Origin: Liolophura sinensis
Lineage: Eukaryota; Mollusca; Polyplacophora; Chitonida; Chitonidae
Direction of reading: 5' to 3'
Length of the DNA: 64,000 nt
Assembly: GCF_032854445.1 (NCBI RefSeq)
Contig: NC_088304.1
Span: forward strand, 18,609,704 to 18,673,703
Shown here: piece by piece, positions 12,641 to 57,152 of the stretch
How the letters are laid out: every line of letters begins with the position of its first letter
Numbering within the stretch: position 1 is the stretch's first letter
Translations under genes and position numbers: made by a program
Notes under the pieces: generated by a model
Databases searched by the model: none
Told to the model about the DNA's origin: nothing
What the model saw: only the letters and a program-made list of their open reading frames with translations

Positions 12641-13244
12641 TTCAAGATAAATCGACACCAGCCGAAATACTAGCGAGATTGAAACACCAACACACGGCTT
12701 TTGGTGTCTGGTCCCACGGTTCTCCAGCAAGATGAGGAAGGTTGTTAGAGCCATAAGTTCTAACCGCACAGAAGGTAGCATTTTCGATGGTCTCCATGTC
12801 TTTCATATTGATTTATCAGTGTAGGAAATCAAATATATTCGATGACCACCAACGGTATGCAGAAGTTTTCACATGAGCTATTACAAATAATTGTACTTGG
12901 CGTTTTGCCGTCGTGTTGCAGCTTAGTTGTCTTTTTGGTTGAATACAACCATAATTGCGGCGTGTCCCCATTTATTTCAATTCGGTGCTTGGTACAGAGA
13001 AATTGACAACATAAAAACCCGATAAACATGAAACAAAGAGCACACGCGGAATGGTTGAAATTATGTTGTAGAGACTAATGAGAATAAAATACTAAATGAC
13101 ATTGACAGAAACACTGCAAATTAATATGAAATATGGAATTAAGTGTGTTAGAGCTAAGGAGACCATAGACTCACTAAACCAGGATGTTATAGGGATTGGT
13201 ATAGTGAACCCATATTTAGTAGATCAAAATCTGTTAAATTGCAT

Positions 13245-13440
13245 TCATTTATTTATTTATTTATTTTGCTTTTTTTAGGCCGTACTTAAGAAAATTTCAC
13301 TTATTAGACAGCGGTCAACCGTATGGTGGGAGGAAACCTGACAGACCCCAGAGGAAACCCACGACCATCCGCAGGTTATTGGCAGACCTTCTCTAATACA
13401 GCCGGAGGGGAAGACCGCATTAGTCGGAGGCTTCTGGGGC
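13245..13440 (-). repeat. SINE family A
   Basis: ATTTATTTATTT tail, GGCCGTACTTAAGAA, ATGGTGGGAGGAAACC, CCCACGACCATCCGCAGG and GCATTAGTCGGAGGCTTCTG; the head continues into the 33-bp array that follows. Confidence 0.85.
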
Positions 13441-13572
13441 ATTGCGCAGTGCTGGTGTGTTATCCCCGTTGGCATTTCGCAGTGCTGGTGTGTTATCCCC
13501 CTTGGCATTGTGCAGTGCTGACGTGCTATCCCCCTTGGCATTGCGCAGCGCTGGCGTGCTATCCCCCTTGGT
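13436..13572 (-). repeat. 33-bp tandem repeat x4 grown from the SINE head
   Basis: Four head-to-tail copies of a 33-bp unit beginning CATTGCGCAGTGCTGG and ending TATCCCCCTTGG. The unit corresponds to the region between the B and A boxes of SINE family A (CATTACGCTGCGCTAGCGCG in the copy at 56595-56900). The overlapping open frames on both strands come from the unit length being a multiple of three. Confidence 0.8.
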
Positions 13573-13924
13573 CTTGTAGATCCCAAATCCATTTCAAGGA
13601 AGGAGTATATTGAAGATCTGATCATTGACAGCCACACAAATATTTATTATGATCACATCAGCCCAGCACGTGTTAAAACAGTTCGAGTATAGTCTTGAAA
13701 CACATTAAGTGGAAATAATTTATTCGAAGAGAATATTGTCCTTAGCATTGTGTAACGGACTGGAAAATCACGAATGAGGAAATATAAAACTGTAGTAAAT
13801 AAGGGCTGCTTTTCCTTGTTATTGTTAAGGGTTATTAACCATGATTTTTTGCGCCCGTTTTTGAGAAAACCGCCAGGCTAAATCTGTTGAAAATTTACAC
13901 GGCACTTGCCTACAGTTTGAAGTG

Positions 13925-14143
13925 GTACATAGTGATCCACAAGTTTTTCACCAGTGCAGTCGCTGTGAGGTCAGCTTATGCTGGCTTCCTCTCCTGCAGA
14001 ACGTGGTAAAGTTTCACATCAACCAACTGATAGTCGTGAGTTTCCCCCGGATTCAGTTTCTTTCCACCATAGTGCTGGCCGCCGTCGTATAAGCGAAATA
14101 TTGTTGAGTACGGCGTAGAACATCAGTCAAATAAATAAATAAG
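13925..14143 (+). repeat. SINE family A, head partly lost
   Basis: CTGGCTTCCTCTCCTGCAG, GTCGTGAGTTTCCCCCGG, GCTGGCCGCCGTCGTATAAG, GAGTACGGCGTAGAACATC and AAATAAATAAATAA. Confidence 0.82.
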
Positions 14144-14952
14144 TGGTGCACAGAAACAAATCTCTCGCCCTATCTCATATGACTTGGCGGCCATATTAGA
14201 TTTATATGAATCCAGTTTTTACAGACTTTCTTTAAATTTGACACACAGGAATATAGTTGGATGGCAGTGAATACGTCTTAAAATGAATCTTTTCCAGATG
14301 TAAATTAGGCCTGGGCTGCCCAATAAAAATAGCACAAAAGTAGGTCAACTGAAAAACTGCACAATTTGGAGCGACATTTCTGAGACCGCCTTGACCTCAG
14401 GACTATTAATTTTAAACAATTATTCCTGTTCAACATGTGGTTTCTGCCAAGAAAAGTTTTCAAAATTTAACATGCGGGTTTTGTGAAAATTGTGCAAATT
14501 TCGTTGAAGCTAAAAGTCGTGGTAAATTCCATCTAATTTTAATGAAATTAGGTATGTTTTAGAGTATACGTAAGACCAGTGTCATGAAAGTACGGGATAA
14601 ATGTGGTCGCGTGGTTGGGCGGTCATTTTGGATTTTATGAAATTTAGAAACTTTTTTAATCCGTCTCTTTCTCAACCACTGATGAACCGATTTTTCTAAA
14701 ATTTTATTCTCTTGTACACTGACGCCAGATAGACAAATTTCAGAAAGGCGTCAAAATTCGTTTACAACCTTTAAAGCTCCGCCATTTTGGCCAAAAATGA
14801 CGTCCCTAAAATAACCTTGACCTATCCTGATGTTTTTCAGGCTACTGAGAATAATTCTGCTGTTAGCATTCCCCTGTGTGGTGAAGTTTTCATAAAATTA
14901 GCAACAAATGTTTTCCAAACTGTTCGAAAGATGTCAGGACATTGTCCTGTGG

Positions 14953-15027
14953 CAATCAGACATTCGGCCTGGAATCCTACCATGCCAGAAGGACAATCAG
15001 ACATTCGGCCTGGAATCCTACCATGCC
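14953..15027 (+). repeat. 41-bp direct duplication
   Basis: CAATCAGACATTCGGCCTGG starts at 14953 and again at 14994 with identical following sequence, so a recent tandem duplication. Confidence 0.85.
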
Positions 15028-15204
15028 GTTTTCAATCATTTTGATCCCAGAATGAGTCAGTTCTCTTACCAAGGCATGTATAACAGGTGGGGATTACAAT
15101 CAAACATTGCTATGAAGAGTAATTATGGTTTAATTCAAAATTGGTTACAAATCGCATATAGATGTAGAGGCTTATTAGATCTGTCACTCCGGCTACATCT
15201 GGTG

Positions 15205-15395
15205 TATTAAATTTATTTATTTATTTGATTGGTGTTTTACGCCGTACCGGTACTCAAGAATATCTCACTTAAACGACGGCGGCCAGCATTATGGTGGGTG
15301 GAAACCGGGCACAGCCCGGGGGAAACCCACGACCATCCGCAAGTTGCTGACAGACCTTTCCACGTACGGCCGGAGAGGAAACCATCATGAGTGGG
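15205..15395 (-). repeat. SINE family A
   Basis: TTTATTTATTTATTTGATT, GGTGTTTTACGCCGTAC, CGGCGGCCAGCATTATGG, GCACAGCCCGGGGGAAACC and ACGGCCGGAGAGGAAACC; truncated before the head. Confidence 0.85.
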
Positions 15396-16732
15396 ACTTG
15401 TGTATTAAATTTATGTTGTGAGTTTCTGACTTTCCCGGAGCCTGGTTTCCTTTCTGTTTGATTGTGTAACTATACTTGCATGACATCTCCTAGAGTACAC
15501 AAGCGACTTTGTGTTCATTTTCACAAAACTTTATGCAGGGATTTCCTCGATAGTGACATGTCTCGTAAACCATTTAGTCTTACGTGATTTTGGGAGGAAC
15601 GTGAGGAGAAATTAGATTTGCAAATCATTGACAAAGTAACTCAGTGACAAAATATCAATTAGTTACGTCAAAAGTTCCAATTTAACCCATAAATCTGCAA
15701 CGTCTTGTGTGTTGGATGTAAGAAGGAAATGTGCGTTTAATGTTTCACTATCAAAATAGTAACAATCTTGGCTAATTTCCAATAATTGTCAATTTTGGAA
15801 CTAGTTACCGTAAGGTAAACACATATGTAATTAGGGTCACCAATATATCATAACACAAATAGATCACCACTCATATAAAATTGGCTTTAGATGTTATCAT
15901 GCAGTCAGAGATACTCTAATAATCTCACATAAATTTTCCCAACTTTTGAATAAGCCAACTTTATTGGATATTATTTCGGAGCGGTAAGTTTTTCACAGCA
16001 TATTGCTAAATTTGACCCCTGTTCTTTAAACGGTTTTATGTTTTATTTTTTAATATTAATCAGTCACAGGGTTAAGCTTCCACTGTACAGTTTAAGCAAT
16101 AAACTTATACCGCTGGCTGAATGCAAAATGTGTTACGTATTATACATGTAGTTATTCGTTTCTGAAGGGAAACATATCTGTCACTGATTGGCTGGTGTGA
16201 GATAAAGGTGTGCCGGCTATGTTTAATAAAGATTTTTACGTGTTATCTGTCTTCTGGGCAGCAATGTCTTTATCAATGGTTTTAAATTTAAACAAACATA
16301 TGTTTCGTTAGGAATTCCTCAGTGATCAAAGTTGGTCCATCTGTTTTTTTTGTTTTTTTTTATTTAGTAAATCAACGATCTCCAAAATGTTTTCTCGATG
16401 CAAAAATCTTAATTTATGCCTAGGATTCCAGACTTCAGAAGGGAACACACACTGAAACACGAGTTTAATGCTTCACAGTAGGACAACGTACCAGTCAAGT
16501 TGTCTTGTGAAACAAGCCTGATAGCAGTATTACCAATGTTCTTACAACCTCTTTCTCTAGCAGACACTGAGTGTTTGTTTTATATGTTCCTTAGATAATT
16601 TTGAAATCAAACGTTTAGCTTGTAGATCTTGTCATTATATTAAAATATGACAGGAATTTAACAGCCATATCGACAAGATTTGCTCTAAGGCCTTTTAACA
16701 TTACTGGTTCAATCAAGCGATCTTGCAATGAT

Positions 16733-16797
16733 TTTATTTATTTATTTATTTGATCGCCGTACTCAATCGCGCTAACCAACTGAGCCACGGAGGCCCC
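16733..16797 (-). repeat. SINE family A with internal deletion
   Basis: The 3' tail (TTTATTTATTTATTTGAT, GCCGTACTCAA) runs directly into the tRNA-like head (CGCGCTAACCAACTGAGCCA CGGAGGCC). The whole body is missing, leaving about 65 bp. Confidence 0.8.
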
Positions 16798-17267
16798 GCA
16801 ATGATTTTAACTCAGTTGGCTCTCTTAAAAGCCTTAAATGGTGTTATTGTTTGCGTCACTTTTAGCAGTTTTACAATTATTAGATAAGTTTGAAATATTC
16901 AGCTAGGTTCTGTTTCTATTATTTGGGCCCGAAATTATTTGATGCAGTTTATTTGTTTTCTTCCTATGACTGTTTCATCGCTCCTTGTTTGTGTCATGTG
17001 ACCTCTTCTTGCAATTATGCCTGTTGACCAATTCCTAATAAATTAATACAAATGAATAAATAAATAAATTCTTGGAAGTATTATCTCCACCGTCAGTATA
17101 TTAGAGTCTCGTATTAAAATTCAGGTTTCGATATCCTCATATTTCCTTCATGATTGGGTGATGACATTTATGTCGTATTAATGTCGTATTAAGAGCAAAA
17201 CTTAAATTATGCCAGTTTTCAAAACCATACTCAATCTTAATGTGTGTATCTCACTGAGATGTTGATA

Positions 17268-17465
17268 CGATTTATTCACTTGTTGTTTTACGCCGAACTC
17301 AAGAATATTTCACTTACGCGACGGCGATCACCATTATGGTGGATGGAAACCGGGCAGAGCCCAAAAAAAACCACGACCATCAGCAAACTGCTTTCCACGT
17401 ACGGCAGGAGAGAAAGCCAGCATGAGCTGGACTTAAACTCACAGTGGCCGTGGTGTTCTTACGAG
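17268..17465 (-). repeat. SINE family A
   Basis: TTTTACGCCGAACTCAAGAA, CATTATGGTGGATGGAAACC, CACGACCATCAGCAA and CAGCATGAGCTGGACTTAAA; head lost after the B box. Confidence 0.82.
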
Positions 17466-18327
17466 GGCGGATTACAAGTCCTATGACGGTAATGTGAAAC
17501 GAGGATTCAAGCTGGCTAGTCCCCTTGTCGTACATCAACACTACGTGAGCACTTTCATAGATGATAGCGATGAGATTTAGGGTTTGGGCATATTTGGTGA
17601 CCGGAATAAACAATTGCCAGACAACTGACAAACCTCTTAGAGTCACAGTGAACAAGGGGGATATTGATACCAGTCCGCGATGCCTCAGCGAGAACAACGG
17701 TCTGACCGATGGATATTAAAGTTTTTATAGACGCCCTTCAAAAAGGAAAATGAGGTCTTAGTCTTTGCATACAGCGTATCTCTGGTGTATAAATAAACCC
17801 AGATGGTCGGCATTTGGACAGCGCTTGAAGGACTGGTAAATAGAAAAAAAATTTATAGTATTTTTCATGAACACACCAATAATACTTGTCTCCAAAAAAA
17901 AAATGCAGCGTATCTCTAAAATTGCCACTTTTCTTGTTCAATAATATAGAATGACTTGGAAACTTGATCAGTCCAGAGAATCCAGATACTGTCATCATTA
18001 CTTACTATTAATCTCACATTGTGAGAATCCGTTCTGTTCACAGGCACAGTTTATGGGAAAACTGTGTTTATCACACGTCATGAACTTCTCGTGATCTTTT
18101 GTCCACTGATTTGTAACAAAACATCAACGTATCTGAAAACATAGTAACGAAGTGTCTTGGGATTTATTCGGCAAATGTCGTCTCCCTTATGAGGTGATTC
18201 CGGCGTCGTACGATCTCATACAGACCTGCTTTTGAAATTTTGATAGTATATATAAATACAGCAATGTCAATAAGAGTATACAACAACACATTTCTAACTT
18301 ATCTGCTTCTATTTTTCTGCACCTAAG

Positions 18328-18585
18328 ACTTTAAAAGAGGAAGTTGTAGCTTCCTCGCTTGGCGTTCAGCATGAAGGGGATAGTGCAGTATAATGGCTCT
18401 GGTGGGTCAGCTTACTTGCCTTCGGTAAGTCGTCTCATTGAAGCAGCACTAGATAAAAGAGCAGTGGAAATCCGTCCTGCAACAAAGAGGTACATTACAT
18501 GCACTCTAAGGACTCCTTCGTGGTCATATGTCTGAAAAATTGCTAAGTACGACGTTAAACCCCAAGCGTTCACTCACTCACTCTA
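18328..18585 (+). repeat. SINE family B (CACT tail), 5' truncated
   Basis: Matches 50893-51256 from TTAAAAGAGGAAG onward: AGGGGATAGTGCAG, GCCTTCGGTAAG, AAATCCGTCCTGCAACAA, AGTACGACGTTAAACCCCAA and the CACTCACTCACTC end. The tRNA-like head is absent. Confidence 0.8.
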
Positions 18586-18811
18586 TTTTTCTGACGCTAT
18601 GAAGTATTTGTTTATCAATTATTTTGGGGACTGTTTTTACACACCGCTGGGAGCGTTACGAGCTCGTAATTATCATGTACTGAACATCACCATGGTGGTT
18701 ACTAACCTCAATAAATCACCGCCCTGTTTAAGGCACTGGACAAACTTCCCGTCATAAAATTTCTAAATGAACCTGCCACAGCTGGATTCGATCCTGTGGC
18801 ACTGTTCCTCA

Positions 18812-19035
18812 GGCGTTTACTTATTTATTTCTATGACTAGTGTTTTACACCATATTTCAGAATATTTCACTTATAGAACGACCCGGGGGAGACCCATGAC
18901 CATCCGCCGGATGCCAGCAGACCTTCCCAATTACAGCTGGATATTAAGCCAGAATCAGCTGGACTTGAACACAGCGACCGCATTGGTGAGAGACTTCTAG
19001 GTCATTGTGACGCGCTGGCACGCCAACCACCTCGG
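18812..19035 (-). repeat. SINE family A
   Basis: TTTACTTATTTATTTCTATG, TTTTACACCATATTTCAGAA, ACCCGGGGGAGACCCATGAC, CAGCTGGACTTGAACACAGC and the A-box remnant CCAACCACCTCGGCC. Confidence 0.8.
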
Positions 19036-20394
19036 CCCGAATTTGTCAGTTGGGTGGATAGCTTGAGCTATATGTGACTTAAACGTACAGAGAAGCAACA
19101 CAAAAAATAAAGAACATCACATTTACCTTGTCAAATAGATGTCGCCAAATGGATATGTGTGTATTGATGCTATTGTTGATCCAGACATTCACCAGTTTGG
19201 AGTATTCTAAGGATATTATAATTCTAAGCAGCCAGTTTTATACGTGAAGGAAACTGGATTGACCTTGAGAAAAACACCAACATTTGGCAAGTTACAGACG
19301 AATTTGTATGCATGCTACGTACATAGATGCGCACCTTATTTTTGGAAGAGAAGTGGTCTTCAACGAAGGGTAGACCTTGCCAACGACCACTTTGGTCGAC
19401 TGCCTCATGTCACCAATGCCGATAAAAGAGGTAAATCGGGTGAATTTACAAATTCTTTGACCAAGGAATTGAAAGGCAAGCAGGTTAAAAATTTCGCCAC
19501 GTTACTCCCCCCCTTCCCCCCACTCTCAACTTCCAACAAAGCTCAGCAGCGCTAGTGTAGTGTACTTACAGTCTTACATTACAAAAATCGTTTGCAAAAA
19601 TTTTTAAAAAATCGTCATTGTAAACTTCTTCATCCAGAAAACTGTTTCCCATTAACTATAATTATGTTCAAATTTTATTTTTTCAAGATATTATGCTTTA
19701 AATTTCATTAATGAAACTGGCCTTGACAGTTCATATTTATTGAACGTTGGGTAAAGAATTTGTTGATTTTCAGAGAAATTGAGCTGTTATGAAATGCCAT
19801 ACGCAAAGGATTAGTGTATGTTTATGACATTATGCGCAATTTGTCCTAAAAACGCAGTTTGTAAAAAAATGTTACATAAAGTACATTCTGTAATAAATTA
19901 TTACAAATTCTAACTCTCAAAGTGGCATTTTGTACTTACTTTTTCAGTGTCTTCTTAAAACGAATAAGTTATAAAAAAAAAAGCCCCCCGCCCCCCACCG
20001 GGCGTCTCAATTACAAATTGAATTGTCTCAGTACATGCAACATTTGATAACCTCAGCCCACGGGTATTTGTGGATCGTTCTGTGTTGTAGTAGTTAGAGC
20101 ATTATTTTCCTTGATTTTTTAAATATCTATCAAGGAAGATGACGACGTGCCAAAGTAAGATACGATTTCCCCAGGACTATTAACAAGTATACTAATTGAA
20201 TCAGGAAATGAAAGAAATAATAATACAGCAGTCGCGGAAGGCCTGCATAAGCCATGATTCTGCCGGAGGAACAAAGCATCCCCGAAGCCTGGTCCAGTTG
20301 AATTGTTTATTGTTATTGTTTAATAAATATGGTGACAGCTCAAAATTTTGTGACAGTTAAATGGCCATTGACATCAATGTAAATTTTCACTTAA

Positions 20395-20515
20395 TTCTCC
20401 CGAAACCATGGTGGTGGTGTGTGTTGGGGGAGGGGGGGGGGAAGTGGGAGGTAGGGGTGGGGGAAGGCGGTAGTTGCTCCTATTTAAGCATTTACTTGAG
20501 CAGTTAAAATGAAAC
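20395..20515 (+). repeat. G-rich dispersed repeat, copy 1
   Basis: CCATGGTGGTGG followed by several runs of 4 to 10 G, then GCTCCTATTTAAGCATTTAC. The same order recurs at 33028-33125, so it is a dispersed repeat with quadruplex-forming potential rather than random G richness. Confidence 0.55.
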
Positions 20516-22029
20516 ACGAAGCGAGGTATACTGACAAACCCTGGATTTCACCGTTAACGCTTGGCAAGTTGTCAGCAAACACATTAACTGTTCTTTTTGT
20601 CTTCTATGACGTAGTCTGTTGTTATTCTTTTCTAATTATTTTTCAAAGCTAATGCAATACTTGGAAAAGATCTAAAATTATGATTTAAAGTGCTGAAGAC
20701 AAATTGCCTAAAAGCAACAACGCCAATAAAACACAAAACCGGAAACCGTCTTTATTCTGATGATTTATTGATTTGTAATATATATCTGCGTGGTCTGCAA
20801 CCTTAACCGAAGAGTATAATCACGCATTTTGGGCCTTTGTCTGATGACATCAGTATAATGTACACAAGGCTGTGACTAATGAGGTCACAAGTATATTCGA
20901 ACTCGTAATCTATCTGTATGGAGATCAATGCTTTAAACGTTGCATCCAAGGCCAATTCCACAAAGCCATTTCAGACTTTCAGACTTTTGAAATACGGCTT
21001 TTTTATTGGCTCCGTAAATTAAAATTTTGAAACCTCATCAATGTTATCTTTTTTACAAATGTGTCGCAATTTCAGCTTACAGTATCCAGGACTAAGCATT
21101 GTGAATAGGTTTTAAGTTTTGACTTTAGTCGAAAGGGCAGTGTGAAATCGGCCCAGCTCTTGATGATGAGGCGTTAGCCTAACCTCATGGAGTCGCGTGT
21201 GCCTAGTTCCTTGTTATTAGAGGGGTGTCTTGCTGTCCTTGACATTTCCAAAACTCTCCACTCTTAAGGACAAACAGCCATTGTATCACAAGTAAATTCA
21301 TGGGTACGGCATTAAAACACTAATCAAGAAGATGTATTTTCACAACAGTGCACACTACCAGGAATGTTCATTTGAAAATACGATTGATATTATTATTAAT
21401 GTATGTATGTGTTGTAATATATGTATATGTAAGATAAGTTACGAAACACTGATTTTATGGGATTCTTTCAGACAACTGAATTTTATTGACATCCCGATGT
21501 CGGAAAAAACAGCAGCTACTTGTTTAAAATAAGAATGTAAACTGTGTCCACACCAGAAATTATCATTTTCCTTATCAGAAAAATGTGTTTATTTCACCAA
21601 TATATGATTTAAAAAATGCGTCACTTAGAGAGTTTCAAGTTCGAACTTTTGTCGTTAAACCTGAAAACAGTAAAACTGTATCATGTGACTTGTGAAAATT
21701 GTTACAATGTAGGTAAGCTTTGTTCACATTAATTTACCCATCACTTATCTCTCCTTTAGAAACTCCTCAAGTTGACAAATGTTCAGCTGCCCTGCTGGTT
21801 TTGTTGACAACCACAGCGGAAAACAGGTACATCAAGAAAAGCGTATTGTGTCAAGCCATTGTTCTGAATGACGTTATATAAGGTGCAAAGTTTCTCTTCT
21901 CCACAGACTATATTATTTGTCTTTCAGTGGTTTCTTTGTACATTGAGAGAGTTTGGTCGCAGACTTGCAGCGTGATGTCTAATGCCCCAGGTAAGATGTC
22001 ATTAAGACAGTTTTGCTAGAAGTGGACAA

Positions 22030-22690
22030 CAACTTGTGACTCTGTTCTAAAGTGGAATATTTTGTATATGGCATTCTTCAACTTGGGACCACGTTGTTGA
22101 CGGACAGTATAACATGTTTTCTCTAAACTGGAGCATTTCATGAGTAAAGCTTCAACAATGATCTAAATAAAAAATCTATAAAGAAGATACATGTATATAC
22201 AGTATGGATTTAAAACTCAATAATGCAATGAGAAGCTGTCAGCAGTTCTCAATGCTGCTGGAAATGCGTGAATGAATGAAATCAGAATCCGAATCGTGTA
22301 CCACGCTAGTTTATAAGTTTATCAGCCATTAGCCTTTGGCTGATGGGGTAGCGAGAGGCCCAGCTGTAACACAATATTTGTAGTTTTTGTTCTAAATAAG
22401 ACAATTCTTGTATAAGAGTTTTCAACGTACGACATCTTTTTTGAAGAACAGAAAGCATCACATGTAGTTCTGTTCTGAACTGGAGCTTTCCTTGTATAAA
22501 ATTCTTCAACCGGGAACACCGATGTTCCAAGACGGACAGTTGACAGTCATTTGTGTTTCCGTTCTATAACAGAGCCTTTCTTCTCTGATTTTGGACATGA
22601 GGCGTTGTTAGCGGCAGTTGAAACATGAATTGTTGTTTCGTTTTAAAATGGAATATTTCCTGAATAATATTCTTCAAATTTTGACAGGTT
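22030..22690. repeat. Degenerate tandem repeat, about 80 bp
   Basis: The motif GTTCT(A/G)AA(C/G)TGGA(A/G) followed about 20-25 bases later by TTCTTCAA recurs near 22040, 22115, 22388, 22470, 22560 and 22640. Strongly diverged; the short open frames inside are not supported as genes. Confidence 0.45.
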
Positions 22691-23077
22691 GGTTTGTGGC
22701 CGGTATTCGAATGTGTAACACTTGACAGCCTTGTTCAGGGTTAATTGTCATTTTCACGCGTGACTCTAGGTGGAAAACTTAAAGCCCCTGTCCACCCTTA
22801 TAAAAGTAGCTCAAAGATATACCCTTCTGTGCTTTTGGAGCTTCGGTAGATCACAGATTTCCGAGTTTCATAAAAGACAGGTAAAAAAGGAATAACTTTA
22901 CAGCAGAAAAGACGGGTCGTTTTAGTACATTTTGTGCGTGTTTGTACAACCAATCAAATATATGATACAACCGAACGTTGGAACATTATTGTGGTTGTAA
23001 ATTCACCAAAAAAAATATGTGCTTACACTGTCCATTACATTAACGTATCTTTTTTCAGAAATACTGATAACAGGTCT

Positions 23078-55489
<32,412 letters not shown>

Positions 55490-56594
55490 CCTGCAGAAGG
55501 AAAACAAATGGTCACTCAGACGAATACATATGCAGTACGAAAGTTTCGATGATGAGTTAATGGCGAAGTATTCCTTCTGAAATATTATCTCGTTCTTATC
55601 CTACATCCAACGAAAGCCTTCGTCCTTCATTATTTGTAACGTTGTTCTTAAATCACTTTGACCTGGACAACGTCGTCATGGAATAAAGCTATGAGAAATG
55701 TATTTTACGGATTTAGTGTTCAACGTGTTAAACGGTATGTCTAGCTCACCTGGTTCCAAAACTCACAGTTCTACGGGACAACTCTCCGATCAATTTTATA
55801 CACAGTAAACGAAAACATCTGATCATAAATAAAATGCAAATAATTATTTACCAATAAAATACATGAGAAACATTTTTTGTTTTCTTACCTGGTAAGTCAA
55901 GGTGTATAAGCGTGACCCACGTCTTGGGAAATGACATGGACCACAGCAAAATGTGAATATTTCATGAGCACCATCTACTTGGTTTTCTGTCTGTGTAGTG
56001 TTTGGCTGAATGCCAGGAAATTTTTAGTAAATGTAGTGGCGACATCTTTGTTAGAATTTTGTATGGTATTTGAAGACATTCCGGCACGCATGCTCTGTAC
56101 GTGCCCTATGCAAAGGGAAGCGAATTTTATTGGCCATGCATACAAAAACACAGACCAGTATCCCATTGATATGCAAGATAATTAAACACGGATAATCACA
56201 CTTGAATACCTGTGATCAGTCAGGAAGACAGTTCTAAAGCTACCCGATCTGCAGGACACGCCGTCCTTAAATGACACATCAGTACGCAAATTTTCCTTTT
56301 TTGTTTCCTTTTTATTGAATTTACATTTTAGTTAGGACATCTTATATATGATCAGAAAACTGTGATATCACAAGGTTTATAAAAAGCTTGACGTCGTTTT
56401 AGAATTTAATTGAGTTGTAATGATGATGACAGCATCGTTCTTATGAATAATCACCATGATGGCGAGACAAAAATCGATCCGGAAAAAAATGTGAGTCAAG
56501 AACAACACGATTCTTTAAAATCGAGGAACATCCACTTTATTAAAATGCGTTTTAACACAATATTCATGAAATTGTCACGTATACAATACAAGTT

Positions 56595-56900
56595 TTATTT
56601 ATTTATTTATTAGATTTATTGATTTATTGACATTTATTTTTTAGATAGATGTTTTACACCGTACTCAAGAATATTTCATTTATACGACGGCGGCCAGCTT
56701 TATGGAGGGAGGAAACCGAGCAGATCCGGTGGAAACCCACAGCCATACGCAGGCTGCTGTCAAGCCTTCCCACGTACGGCCGGAGAGGAAGCCAGCATGA
56801 GCTGGACATGAACTCACAGCGACCGCATTGATGAGAGGCTCCTGGGTCATTACGCTGCGCTAGCGCGCTAATCAACTGAGCCACGGATGCCCCCGGGCAC
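56595..56900 (-). repeat. SINE family A, near full length
   Basis: TTTATTTATTTATTAGATTT tail to the head GCGCTAATCAACTGAGCCAC GGATGCC, with CACAGCGACCGCATTGATGA between. One of the most complete copies. Confidence 0.9.
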
Positions 56901-56987
56901 TTTTACAGGAGGGCATTAGAGTGCCTGGAATTAAGCATCGACACGTGGGATAGTACACCTATATGCAATCGTGATGGAGGTTTGTGC

Positions 56988-57152
56988 AATAATGGAGCGA
57001 AGTGATAACACTGTAGTCCGAAGCGAGTGCACGTTGGCGCGCATCGATGGATCGATGGATCGATGGAACGAAACGATGACGCGATACTGCCAAGCAAACC
57101 ATCCTTCCATCTCTTCGTAAATACTTTCATGCCATCGCTTCGCTCCATCGTC
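56988..57152. mobile_element. Short inverted-repeat element (MITE-like)
   Basis: AATGGAGCGAAGTGATAAC at the left end matches the reverse complement of TGCCATCGCTTCGCTCCATC at the right end, enclosing about 120 bp with CGATGGATCGATGGATCGAT. A related GATGGAACGATACC segment occurs at 57419-57450. No transposase. Confidence 0.5.

Noticed and set aside
13275-13637. Frames of 96 and 120 codons
   Set aside because: Come from the 33-bp expansion in a SINE.
19140-19440. Coding-looking strings in several frames
   Set aside because: No frame stays open, no matched splice sites, and I recognise no family.
21764-21990. Two short acceptor-to-donor segments
   Set aside because: Short, without recognisable domains or a partner exon; chance GT-AG pairs are expected at this size.
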